Made by a program: the position numbers and the translations under genes. Shown in pieces: positions 30,858 to 43,600 of a stretch of 64,000 bases of DNA; position 1 is the stretch's first letter, and each line of letters opens with the position of its first letter. Source of the stretch: Mytilus edulis (lineage: Eukaryota > Mollusca > Bivalvia > Mytilida > Mytilidae); the NCBI RefSeq assembly GCF_963676685.1, contig NC_092354.1, forward strand, positions 16,870,746-16,934,745, read 5' to 3'. The notes below the pieces were generated by a model. That model was not told where the DNA came from and did not search any database. It worked only from the letters and a program-made list of their open reading frames with translations.

Positions 30858-31932
30858 CATAGGTGCTTGAGGACAGGATCCTGTTATGAGCCCCCCATAG
30901 TCCCTCCCCCTTATCATAAATCTCAGATTTTTAAATATATATCACTTATTTGTACCATATATATACTAATATACCATATTTTTATTCTAAATGTGCATGT
31001 TTACTATCAACGTGAATCTCGACTATAGAGCGAAGCGAAAGGTTGCCAACTTCGTTTCATGAAATTGGGGCAACGGTCAGGAAAAATTGTTTTAAAATGT
31101 AATAAAATTTCACTTACCGGTTAAATCAACGAGTCCATGCTCTTTTCAAATGATTTTCCTTATTGAATTTCGATATCCCGATGTAATATGATACCGTTTT
31201 AACACTTTTATTTCATTTTTTCCGCAAGTGATGTTGCATTTTTTTCTCCATTCAACTTCGATCAACGGAAGTTACAATACAACGACATCTGTGTGGTCTT
31301 CAGCTCAAGAAGGATAACTCCACACGTAACCGCGGGAAATTACATAAGTTCCGGGGTCGAAAAAGTACGAGATTTTCGAAAATGTATACATTCGAAATTC
31401 TCGTATGTTTACTTTCCCTGCATATACCCCGGAACTCATCTAATTTCCCGCGGTTACATGTGGAGTTATCCTTCTTGGGCTGAAGACCACACAGATGTCG
31501 TTGTATTGTAACTTCCGTTGATCGAAGTTGAATGGAGAAAAAAATGCAACATCACTTGCGGAAAAAATGAAATAAAAGTGTTAAAACGGTATTATATTAC
31601 ATCGGGATATCGAAATTCAATAAGGAAAATCATTTGAAAAGAGCATGGACTCGTTGATTTAACCGGTAAGTGAAATTTAATTACATTTTAAAACAATTTT
31701 TCCTGACCGTTGCCCCAATTTCATGAAACGAAGTTGGCAACCTTTCGCTTCGCTCTATAGTCGAGATTCACGTTGATAGTAAACATGCACATTTAGAATA
31801 AAAATATGGTATATTAGTATATATATGGTACAAATAAGTGAGTGATATATATTTAAAAATCTGAGATTTATGATAATAAGGGGGAGGGACTATGGGGGGC
31901 TCATAACAGGATCCTGTCCTCAAGCACCTATG
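30858..31932. mobile_element. 1075-bp foldback element (near-perfect palindrome)
   Basis: The two halves are almost perfect inverted copies of about 530 bp around 31395; ends are CATAGGTGCTTGAGGACAGG and its complement. It is flanked by TAGCAATC (30850-30857 and 31933-31940), an 8-bp target duplication. The paralog near 21986 shows the target without insertion. An 8-bp duplication and very long inverted repeats fit foldback/Mutator- or hAT-like non-autonomous elements. The open frame at 31293-31511 is palindrome noise. Confidence 0.9.
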
Positions 31933-31940
31933 TAGCAATC

Positions 31941-32416
31941 ATGGCAATCTTTACCATTAATGTTCACAAACACTTTGATTCAGAATGGACAACTGATTGA
32001 TTTTTGGTGTTTAACGCCACTTTCGTCACTCTTGGCTATATCGTAGTGGCCAATATTTATTGGTGGAGGAAGACCGAATACCCAAAGATAAACACAATTA
32101 TTCGGCGGCAAAACTTGCTATCATAATATAGCCTTTTCAATAGTCGTCTGGCGCGAAAAGGACGATAACTCAATTTTAGATTTTAATATTTTTGGAGACG
32201 GTCAATTTCCGGAATTCCATGCTTGATCATCCCGATTTTTTCTTTGGCCGTTGACAACAGCATTATTGCTGCATTCTTTGACAATAAGGTATATTTAACA
32301 AGGCAGTATTATCAATGTATTATCGTGGTATCAATATATGTTAGAAATGTTAGATACCTCAATTATTTGTAATTTTGGCAAGGACAATTCATCACGTCCA
32401 CTGAAAACATGATTTT
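31941..32416 (+). other. Paralogous segment and non-coding sequence
   Basis: 31950-32105 repeats 22000-22155 (the 'GTGTTTAACGCCACTTTCGT' repeat). From 32110 to 32416 nothing recognisable is seen. Confidence 0.55.
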
Positions 32417-34212
32417 TAGCTCACCTGGCCCGAAGGGCCAAGTGAGCTATTCCCATCACTTTGCGTCCGGCGTCCGTCGTCGTCGTCCGTCGTCGTTAAC
32501 TTTTACAAAAATCTTCTCCTCTGAAACTGCTGGGCCAAATTTAACCAAACTTGACCAAAATCATCATTGGGGTATCTAGTTTAAAAAATGTGTGGCGTGA
32601 CCCGGTCAACCAACCAAGATGGCCGCCACGGCTAAAAATAGAACATAGGGGTAAAATGCAGTTTTTGGCTTATAACTCAAAAACCAAAGCATTTAGAGCA
32701 AATCTGACATGGGGTAAATATGTTTATCAGGTCAAGATCTATCTGCCCTGAAATTTTCAGATGAATCGGTCAACCCGTTGTTGGGTTGCTGCCCCTGAAT
32801 TGGTCATTTTGAGGAAATTTTGCTGTTTTTGGTTATTATCTTGAATATTATTATAGATAGAGATAAGCTGTAAACAGCAATAATGTTTGGCAAAGTTAGA
32901 TTTACAAGTAAGTCAACATGACCGAAATGGTCAGTTGACCCCTTTAGGAGTTATTGCCCTTTATAGTCAATTTTTAACCATTTTTCATAAATCTAAGTAA
33001 TCTTTTACAAAAATCTTCTCCTCTGAAACTACTGGGCCAAATTAATCCAAACTTGGCCACAATCATCTTTGGGGTATCTAGTTTCAAAAATGTGTGGCGT
33101 GACCCGGTCAACCAACCAAGATGGCCGCCACGGCTAAAAATAGAACATAAGGGTAAAATGCAGTTTTTGGCTTATAACTCAAAAACCAAAGCATTTAGAG
33201 CAAATCTGATGGGGGTAAAAATGTTTATCAGGTCAAGATCTATCTGCCCTGAAATTATCAGATGAATCGGTCAACCTGTTGTTGGGTTGCTGCCCCTGAA
33301 TTGGTAATTTTGAGGAAATTTTGCCGTTTTTGGTTATTATCTTGAATATTATTATAGATAGAGATAAACTGTAAACAGCAATAATGTTCAGCAAAGTAAG
33401 ATTTACAAATAAGTTAACATGACGGAAATGGTCAGTTGACCCCTTTAGGAGTTATTGCCCTTTATAGTCAATTTTTAACCATTTTTCGTAAATCTTAGTT
33501 ATCTTTTACAAAAATCTTCTCCTCTGAAACTACTGGGCCAAATTAATTCAAACTTGGCCACAATCATCTTTGAGGTACTTTGTTTGAAAAATGTGTCCGA
33601 TGACCTGGCCATCCAACCAAGATGGCCACCACGGCTAAAAATAGAACAGGGGTAAAATGTAGTTTTTTGCTTACAACTCTGAAACCAAATCATTTAGAGG
33701 AAATCTGACAAGGAGTTTAATTGTTAATCAAGTCAATATATATCTGCCCTGAAATATTCAAATGAATTGGACAACCTGTTGTTGGGTTGCTGCCCTCCAA
33801 TTGGTAATTTTTAAAGAAATTTTGCTGTTTTGGTTATTATCTTGAATACTATTATAGATAGCGATAAACTGTAAACAGCGATAATGTTCATCAAAGTAAG
33901 ATCTACAAATAAGTCCACATGACCTAAATGGTCAATTGACCCCTTAAGGAGTTATTGCCCTTTATAGTCAATTTTTAACAATTTTCATTAATTTGGTAAA
34001 TTTATGTAAATTTTTACCAAATATTTTTCTCTGTTACTAATGGGCAAAGTTCATTATAGATATAATTGTAAGAAGCAAGAATGTTCAGTAAAGTAAGAAC
34101 TTCAAACACATCACCATCACCAAAATACAATTTTGTCATGAATCCATTTGTGTCCTTTGTTAAATATGCACATAGACCAAGGTGAGCGACACAGGCTCTT
34201 TAGAGCCTCTAG
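32417..34212 (+). mobile_element. Hairpin-headed tandem-core element, AGCTCACC family (core a), complete
   Basis: Head TAGCTCACCTGGCCCGAAGG continues to a palindrome (GGCCCGAAGGGCC hairpin inside AGCTCAC...GTGAGCT), then a CGTCCGTCGTCGT-rich stretch. The core has three to four units of about 500 bp. The tail has subterminal AGGTGAGC, inverse of the head GCTCACCT, then a second hairpin (AGGCTC/GAGCCT) ending CTAG (34209-34212). T runs flank both sides. No transposase. End structure resembles Helentron-associated non-autonomous elements; this is inference. Small frames such as 32551-32751 and 33053-33265 are core repeats. Confidence 0.8.
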
Positions 34213-34648
34213 TTTTTTTATACTCCTTGTCCTTCTCTGTTTGCATTTCATGTTTTCTACCTGACTTGTCATTCTTTTTGTAATGCTGTCCTGGTATTTA
34301 ATTAAGTATTAATTAATTTGAATCTCAATACAAAATCTAAAGAAATGACACTTCCGGTGAATGATGGATAGAACCTAATCAACAATCCAGGGTCAATTGA
34401 CAAAGCCAATGCAATGTTAGTCAACTCGGATTCTCGTACTTATTTTCATTCATTTTGGTATTCAATCTATTCCTGTGTTATTTATTGTCATGAACATTAA
34501 TGTTTAGACTTAAATATATGCTTTTACTCACTGATCATAATAAATGTTTTTTTTTACATAAATTAAAAATCTTTATACATTTTGAAATTAATCCTATATT
34601 TTTGTTGGATTTGATCTGTGTCTTGTATATTTTTTCATTTGTCCACAG

Positions 34649-37600
34649 GCAAACCAGACAAAAATAGATACTTGTGGAAGTGTTCAAATGTATGAGTCTG
34701 GCGAGTCAGGCATAGCATTTCCACACCCCTGTTTATTGTTTAAATTTCAAATTTGGAATATTTTTTTATCTGTTCCTTCTAGGTCAGTTAGAGACACTAA
34801 CAGTAACAAAGGATTTTCAAGTATTGTAAGTTTTATTTTGCATAGCCTCTGTTTCTATAATATTAAATCCTTTGATATGCCGGTCCCTAGGTTGGACATT
34901 AAATTTTACCCTTTTCTGACTCCTAAGTCTGTTTATTGCATAGATTAAGTAAATCAAATTGTATTAAACTTATACACAATGACACAATGCTTATTACCAC
35001 AAAACAGTGATTGAGTTCGAAATTTGGAGGTTTCACTTTTACAGTTCACCCATGCTGTCAATTTTTGTTCCCCTTTTCTAACTTTAGTTTGCCTCATCCA
35101 AATGTTATGAAATTTAAACAAAATGCTCCTTACCACAAAACTCAGAATTTTTATAAATAAAGTTTGAATTTGGGTGGTCATTTTTACCAATCTAGAGTTA
35201 TCCCCCTTTATAATGTTAAATGCATGTTGGGTATTTATGCTCACTCTATCATTTGTATTGTAGACTATCCATTGATAAAGACACAGACAAAAAAGTATTT
35301 AAACTAGACTTTGGTTTGAGAATATGTTTTGAGGGTGACTGTGTTATAGATCAGATGTTTTTAGAAGACCATGAAATACCTATTCCAATTTGTAATGAAA
35401 ACTTCACATTCTCAGGTAGGTAAAAGCTTCAAATTTTTATTTCTAAAAGTGAAACTAGTAGAAGGCTGTTATATATTCTAATTTTTGTCGAGCCTGCAAC
35501 TTTTGTTGCAGAAAACTCGACAAAGGGATAGTGATCCGGCGGCAGCGGCTACGTCGGCTACAGCGGCAGCGTTAGCTAACTTTTTAAAAGCTTTATATTT
35601 TAGAGGGTGGAAGACCTGGATGCTTCATACTTTGTATATAGATGCCTCATGTTACGAAGTTTCCGTCAGTCACTTGTCAAATGTCCTTGACCTCATTTTC
35701 ATGGTTCAGTGACCACTTGAAAAAAAGTTCAGATTTTTTGTAATGTTGAATTCTCTCTTATTATTAGTAATAGGATAATTATATTTGGTATGTGCGTACC
35801 TTGCAAGGTCCTCATGCCCGTCAGACAGTTTTCACTTGACCTCGACCTCATTTCATGGATCAGTGAACAAGGTTAAGTTTTGGTGGTCAAGTCCATATCA
35901 CAGATAGTATAAGCAATAGGTCTAGTATATTCGGTGTATGGAAGGACTGTAAGGTGTACATGTCCAACTGGCAGGTGTCATCTGACCTTGACCTCATTTT
36001 CATGGTTCAGTGGTTATAGTTAAGTTTTTGTGTTTTGGTCTGTTTTTCTCATACTTTATGCAATAGATCTACTATATTTGTTGTATGGAATGATTGTAAG
36101 ATGTACATGTCTAGCGGGCAGATGTCATCTGACCTTGACCTCGTTTTCATGGTTGAGTGGTCTTTGTTAAGTTTTTGAGTTTTGGTCTTTTTATCTAATA
36201 CTATATGCCATAGGTCAACTATATTTGGTGTATGGAAATATTTTATGATCTATATGTCAGTCCCGCAGGTTTTATTTGACCTCGACCTCATTTTCACGGT
36301 TCATTGATCAGTGTTAAGTTTTTGTGTTTTGGTCTATTTTTCTTAAACTATAAGTAATAGGTCAACTATATTTGTTGTATGGAATCATTGTTAGCTGTAC
36401 ATGTCTGCCTGGCATGGTTCATCTGACCTTGACCTCATTTTCATGGTTCATTGGTCTTTGTTTAGTTATCTTGGTTAATGCTAAGTTTATGTGAGTTTTT
36501 AATAAAGCTTTATACTTAGGACTATCAACATAATATCAATAATTAGTAAAGAAGGCGAGACATTTCAGCGTGTGCACTCTTGTTTTTATTGTATGTGGTA
36601 AATAGTTTAAATTTCTGATCGAATAATTTTACTAAAAAAATAATGACAGAGAAATAACTTTGTCTTTTTGAGCTTTTCTTGATTAACCTAACCATGAACG
36701 CTCCAGGCCAATTATAAGCCAAGGATGTATAAGAACAACAACAGGTGAAAGCTATAGGACCAAAAAGGACCTAAAAAATTGCCAATTCATTCTAAGGTCT
36801 ACTTAAATACATTTGACCTTGCAATGACATATAAAGATGCATTTAAGCATTAGCAATTCCAAGGCAATTTGAGTAAGTTGAGATTTATCATAATATTTTC
36901 TTATTAAAATCTAATATATTTTCTAGAGTGCTTGTTTAAAATTAATCAAGGTAATCATAAACCCCAGAGTTGACATTTGTTGTACAGGTTAAATATTATG
37001 AGCAAGCAGTAATAGTTACACATTTTCATCTTTACAGGGGACTCGATCCTTGCATTGGTACAGTCTATAGGAGGGAAAATGACTGAGGATGTTTTTGATA
37101 TGGTTCTGAAATACCTTGGACTTGATGTAAGTTTAGTCATAAATACGTTTCAGAAGTATTGTAAACCAGATATTTTGAATCAGAATGATGCTTTTTTATG
37201 CCCCATTTATGGGCATTATGTTTTCTGGTCTGTGTGTCTGTTTGTTCGTCTGTCCATTCGTTCATCCGTCTGTCTGTCCCGCTTCAGGCCAAAGTTTTTT
37301 GTCGATGTAGTTTTTTGTTGAGCCTGCAACTTATGTTGCAGAAAGCTCGACATAGGGATAGTGATCCGGCGGCTGCAGCGGCGGTGTTAGCTCACTTCTT
37401 AAAAGGTATATATTTTAGAAGGTGGAAGACCTGGATGCTTCATATTTTGTATATAGATGCCTCATGTTACGAAGTTTCCGTCAGTCACATGTCCATTGTC
37501 CTTGACCTCATTTTCATGGTTCAGTGACCACTTGAAAAAAAAGTTTAGATTTTTTGTAATGTTAAATTTTCTCTTACTGTAAGTAATAGGATAACTATAT

Positions 37601-40600
37601 TTAGTATGTGCGTACCTTGCAAGGTCCTCATGCCCGTCAGACAGTTTTCAGTTGACCTCAACCTCATTTCATGGATCAGTGAACAAGGTTAAGTTTTGGT
37701 GGTCAAGTCAATATCTCAGATACTATAAGCAATAGGTCTAGTATATTCGATGTATGGAAGGACTGTAAGGTGTACATGTCCAACTGGCAGGTGTCATCTG
37801 ACCTTGACCTCATTTTCATGGTTCAGTGGTTATAGTTAAGTTTTTGTGTTTTGGTCTGTTTTTCTCATACATTATGCAATAGGTTTACTATATTTGTTGT
37901 ATGGAATGATTGTAAGGTGTACATGCGGGCAGATGTCATCTGACCTTGACCTCATTTTCATGGTTCAGTGGTTTGTGTTTTGGTCTATTTTTCTTAAACT
38001 ATAAGTAATAGGTCAACTATATTTGTTGTATGGAATAATTGTAAGGTGTACATGTCTAGCGGGCAGATGTCATCTGACCTTGACCTCATTTTCATGGTTC
38101 AGTGGTCAAAGTTAAGTTTTTGAGTTTTGGTCTTTTTATCTAATACTATATGTCGTAGGTCAACTATATTTGGTGTAGGGAAATGATCTATATGTCAGTC
38201 GTGCAGGTTTTACTTGACCTTGATCTGATTTTCACGGTTCATTGCTCAGTGTTAAGTTTTTGTGTTTTGGTCTATTTTCTTAAACTATAAGCAATAGGTC
38301 AACTATATTTGTTGTATGGAAGCATTGTTAGCTGTACATGTCTGCCTGGCATATGGTTCAACTGACCTTGACCTCATTTTCATGGTTCATGTTAAGTTTA
38401 TGTGACAGTCGTAATATATAGCTTTATATTTAGGAGTATCAACATATTAATATCAATGATTAGTAAAGAAGGCTAGACATTTCAGTGTCTGCACTCTTAT
38501 GATGAAGTTGAAGTCCAATCAACTTGAAACTTAGTAAACATGTTCCCTATGATGTGATCTTTCTAATTTTAATGCCAAATTAGAGACTTTATCCCATTTT
38601 CACAGTCCACTGAACATTGAAAATGATTGTGTGGATGGGGCATCGGTGTAACATTCTTGTTTAAATAAATGATATACAGTTCATTGTGAATAGGAACAAC
38701 TAAAGAAGCAAAAAGAACAGTAGCCCAAACTCAAGGACATAAATATTTCCTGTCAGTTTTGCTTGTGAGGTTAGGAAGCAGTAGATTTTATGCCCTACCT
38801 ACTACATTGGTGGTGCACTATGTTTCTGGCCTGTGTGCCCATCTGTTTATGTGTCCTGTATGAGGTTAAAGTTTTCGTTAAGGAAGTCTTCTATAAAGTT
38901 GTTAAATTTGATTCTGATTTTTGTGTTGACTGACCATGTAAATGTGATAGTGCAAGTGGGACAGGGTGTGCTCTAGACACATAGTTGTGTTATTTTATAT
39001 ATCCAGATATTTCACCATATGGTCTGACACCACAATTGTCGTCCCTTGATTTTCGTTGTTCACAAATATAGTCCCTAGTGTTGACAGTGGGTTACTTGCC
39101 ATTAATTTTTATACCCGTTCCAAATTTATTTCTCCATGTTTAATGACTTAAATTGCAAGTAGAGGGATGAAATTACACTGTAAAAAAAATTGGGTCCAGA
39201 ATTTTAAAGGGAAGTAGTGATTTGGTCCAGCTGAAAAAGGTTTAAAATTATCACTTCGGAAGCTGTCAAAAGATTTCAAGACTGTCCATATTTTGAGTTA
39301 GAGCCGATGAAATTTTCTATAATTTTGATATAATTTGTCTCAAAAGTAGTACAACACACTGTAAAAGTTTCTTTGAGAAAGTGCAGGTGGGATTTTTTTT
39401 ATTTTCATTTATGTTCTAAAAGAAATGCACTACGAAATAATTGTGGTCTCGGACCATATGGAAGAGGGACGAAAGATACCAAAGGGACAGTCAAACTCAT
39501 AAATCTAAAACAAACTGACAATGCCATGGCTATAAATGAAAAAGACAAACAAACAACAGCACACATGACACAACATAGAAAACTAAAGAATAAACAACAC
39601 GAACCCCACCAAAAAACTAGGGGTGATCTCAGGTGCTCCGGAAGTGTAAGCAGATCCTGCTCCACATGTGGCACCCGCCGTGTTGCTTATGTGATAACAA
39701 GTCCGGTAAATAATCTAATTCGGTAGGTCACTTTCTGTAGGTCACATTCATGGAAAATTCTCTCAGGTATTAAGAACAATTTATTATATTTTTCAGAAAC
39801 ACTTTAAAACTGGACAATGTAATGTTCAAGAAGGACCAAAAGGTATGATATATAGTTAATTGTGTGTAAATAGCATATACTTAATACAATTAGAACATGT
39901 TTATTTCATAGAAATTTTATATCAGAAAAGTGTGAATATGTTGTAAAAATAAGAGCAGCTCATAAGATAGTCTCAAACTTTGGAATTATTTCATGGGCTA
40001 GATGAAATATATGAAAACTTTATGTCAGTAACTCTTTGACCAACATTTATAAAATGACACTCTTACCCAAATACTGAAATAATATCTTGAATGTTATTTA
40101 GTATGTACAGATGGTTTCCAATCTTTGTACACTTTATTCCTATATGTATTTCAGATTGCCCTGTGACGATTAACCCACAGAAGTACCTACCAGCCAGTAT
40201 CAGGACAATGTTACAGTGTGAGATGACAGATAATTGCTTTGGTTTGGATTGCTGTATAGACTTATCATTCCAACTACCACTGGGAGATAGGACGGTCACC
40301 TACCATATACCATTCTGGTTCAAGTTTGAACCATGTGACTTTGAAGTTGATGTCAGATTTGGAGGATATACATACAAGAAGATTATATTAGATTATGATT
40401 GGGGTAAAATTATATACTGCAATAGAACTTTTATGTGTTTTTGTGCTACAATTTGTGTACAGTGAACCAGGGAACAGTATATCTAGTGGGAAATGAATCT
40501 CATACGTTTTTCAGTATAAAATTGATAAAATCTCAGACTCAGACAATGAAGACCAAGACTTCCCGAGATTTATGGATTTTGATAGCGTCCGACTGAAATA

Positions 40601-43600
40601 TTATAGGAACTGCTCAATAAATTAAGCATATAACTCTAGTCATAAATAAATACAAGTTTTATCATTTAGTAGATATATTTTGTCATATAAAATTACCAAA
40701 ATAAGTTTGATTTATTTGATGTGAAGTGCTTTATTATAGTTTCGGAATTTGTAAATCATCGTGGCAATGACCGCCATTTTTTTATTACCTTGTTTGCATT
40801 TTACACAATTCTGTGATGAAATGCTTGCAATTTTAACAAATTTGAAGTGGCAGAAAACAAGTTTGATACACTTGCATCACGACAAAACTAGTTTGAATTA
40901 CATTTTATTGATATTATTAGAAATTATAAGGATAACAGCAAGTCCATTTTAAACACATGGTCGTTTCCGTATTGTATCTTTATTAACTCTGGCCCTGACA
41001 AAAAAATCGACTACAATCAGGTAGTGTCAAGTCCTGTCAATATATATGTTCCTGAGTGAACCAACTCTCTACACTTACAGATTAATTCTTAACATGAACT
41101 GAAATACCAGTGTTAATGCTTTTTAGACAGAAATTACTATTTTGATATCAACTGTTTGAAGTTTTAACACAAAAATGTTAAGTCCTGTGAATATATTAAG
41201 TTATTGCTCACATATTGTTTGCTTTCTGATAATTTAGTAGAGATAATCCGTTTTGCTGTACAATCAGACATTTTAGTATACACTGTGTAACACAGATAAA
41301 AACTGATGAAAATGAACCAGAGGTCTTACTTTACAATTTTACAAAATTTGAAATTGCTGAAATAGCTGCAGTGGAAATGCATGAAAATTGAAAAATTTAC
41401 TTTGCTATGCCTCTGAAGTAGCAATCATTAGAGATTATAATATATGGTTCAATCTTCATGGTCTTGTTTCACCTTGAACATGCATGAAGTATTTTCCACT
41501 GGATGTATAGCAATAAACAATAAGTTTAATTCTTGCTTTATAGTTTTGCTTTAGTTAATCTGAGTTTTAAATGTTCAGTATTTTTCATATGGGGTGTGTA
41601 TGAATAATTTCTTATAACGAGACCAATGATAGTTGACATAACTTGCATTAGTTTTCTGACATCAGCGTTACAAGCAACATACTTCATTATACATAAATAA
41701 TCTTGGAAGTACTGTTAACCAACTTTTTTTCGTGAATACTTTATTTCGTGTTTAGCCCTTCCTAGCCCATTTTCGCGGCGATTAAATTTTACAATTCTCA
41801 AATTTACCTGAGGAAGTTAATTAAAAAATAATCCAAGTTTTACATATTCGCGAAATTTTTCTACTCACGAAAATAAGTTGGTTTACAGTATGTTCGTTGA
41901 AAAAGAATTTGACATTTTTATATTGAGTTTTGGTTAATATTTAGCAACTGGAGTTCTATTGTGTATAACTCTAGAGTAATACTTGAGAAGCAGTGTCTCT
42001 AGGATATGAGAAGAATATTTAACTTAATGATTTGTTTATGATGTAAATATATTTTAGGAGAGAAAAATGTTCTTTCTATTGGAAATGGGGATCCAGCACC
42101 TGTTATTATTGAGTAAGTTTTCAGAATGCGGCCGTAACTCTTGACAAAGTTTATAGACTGCTTTGAAGAGGGGTGTATATAGTGGTGCCTATGTTCATTT
42201 GCCTGTTTATCTGTCCTTCAAATTTTTTATTTTACTATTGCTCATAAAAATATGACTTGACCAAAACTTGAAATTCCAGCTGATATAGGTTATGACCTTA
42301 CCTAAACTAGTCATCTACAGAAATCATCAGCAACACTATGTTGATTAAATTTTTAAACAATAGGTACAAAAAGGGTTAAATTGCCAAAGAATTAGATAAA
42401 TATGAAATATTCTATTATTAATGATTTTGTAACAAACTATATAGTGAAAAAAATACAAAATGAATATAGTTCACTAAATCAATTTCAAGAATAGACTGAA
42501 GTCTTACCTCTATGTGAAACAATTAAAAAAATACAATGGTTGGAGAGCAAATTAGTTGTAAACTTTCAAATTATTTTAAAGGTACACTATTGACAAGATG
42601 GAAGACAGTCAGGGCTTTGAAATAGATGCCAAAATAATTATCTGTTTTCCTGTTGATGGGGAATTGTTCTGTGCACCTGATGGAGGAATTCACATCTTAA
42701 AACAGCAAAACTTACCAGTTTGTTCTCAAGAGTTTTATGACTGGATTAAAGGTAAAATAAAATATTGTATGAAATAAAGTTGTGTAGCTCATAGTCACAC
42801 CTCTGTATATGGCTGAGTCACAAAGCTTTACTCTATTTTATTATACATGTATGTTCTAACATGCATTCTGCAAATTTCTCTAAAACCAAATGGGTCATTT
42901 TAAGCTTAAAAAGACTTAACTTTTATTGATTTGACCTAATATGCAAGGGTTTAGAATGATTTGGGAAAGTTAGTAGGTTTGATCCTGATATTGCTAAACT
43001 TTATCCATTTCTATTTAAAGGCTTAATAATAGTCATTGTACATTCTTTCCTTTTTTAAAGAATGACCCCTTTTGGTTTTTGACCATATAATTTCAGTAGT
43101 CCAAGCAATAATATTCCAAATGATAAACATGTAAGGCTCTGTGTAAAAGACTGTACCTTGACCTATAATGGTTTACTTTTATGAATTGTGACTTGGATTG
43201 AGAGTTGTCTTATTGGCACTCATACCACATCTTCTTATATCTATTATATGTGTATTTTCACAAATTATTCTTTTATTTAGAAGTCTAAGTGAAAACAGTT
43301 TTTAACTTTTGTTGAGATTTTTTTCTCATTTAGATTGTATGACAATTACACCAGCTGATGTACTTGTTTTGGATGAGTCTGGAAGTGTTGGTCAGGATCA
43401 GTTCACTTTGTCCTTAGAAGCTATATCAGAGACCACAGACAAACTAGCCATTGGGGAAAATCTGATTCGTGTTGGAATATCTATGTTTGGAGGGACTGGT
43501 ACCTCTAGAACAGGTTTTGATCTGGATACCAGCTATGACAAAACTGTAATAAGTCAGAATGTTCTCCAGATAGCCTATAATAAACAAGGTTATACAGATA

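Noticed and set aside
31293..31511. 72-residue plus-strand frame
   Set aside because: Sits on the centre of the foldback palindrome.
39373..39726. 117- and 89-residue frames on opposite strands
   Set aside because: Both lie on an interspersed repeat in a vWA-gene intron.
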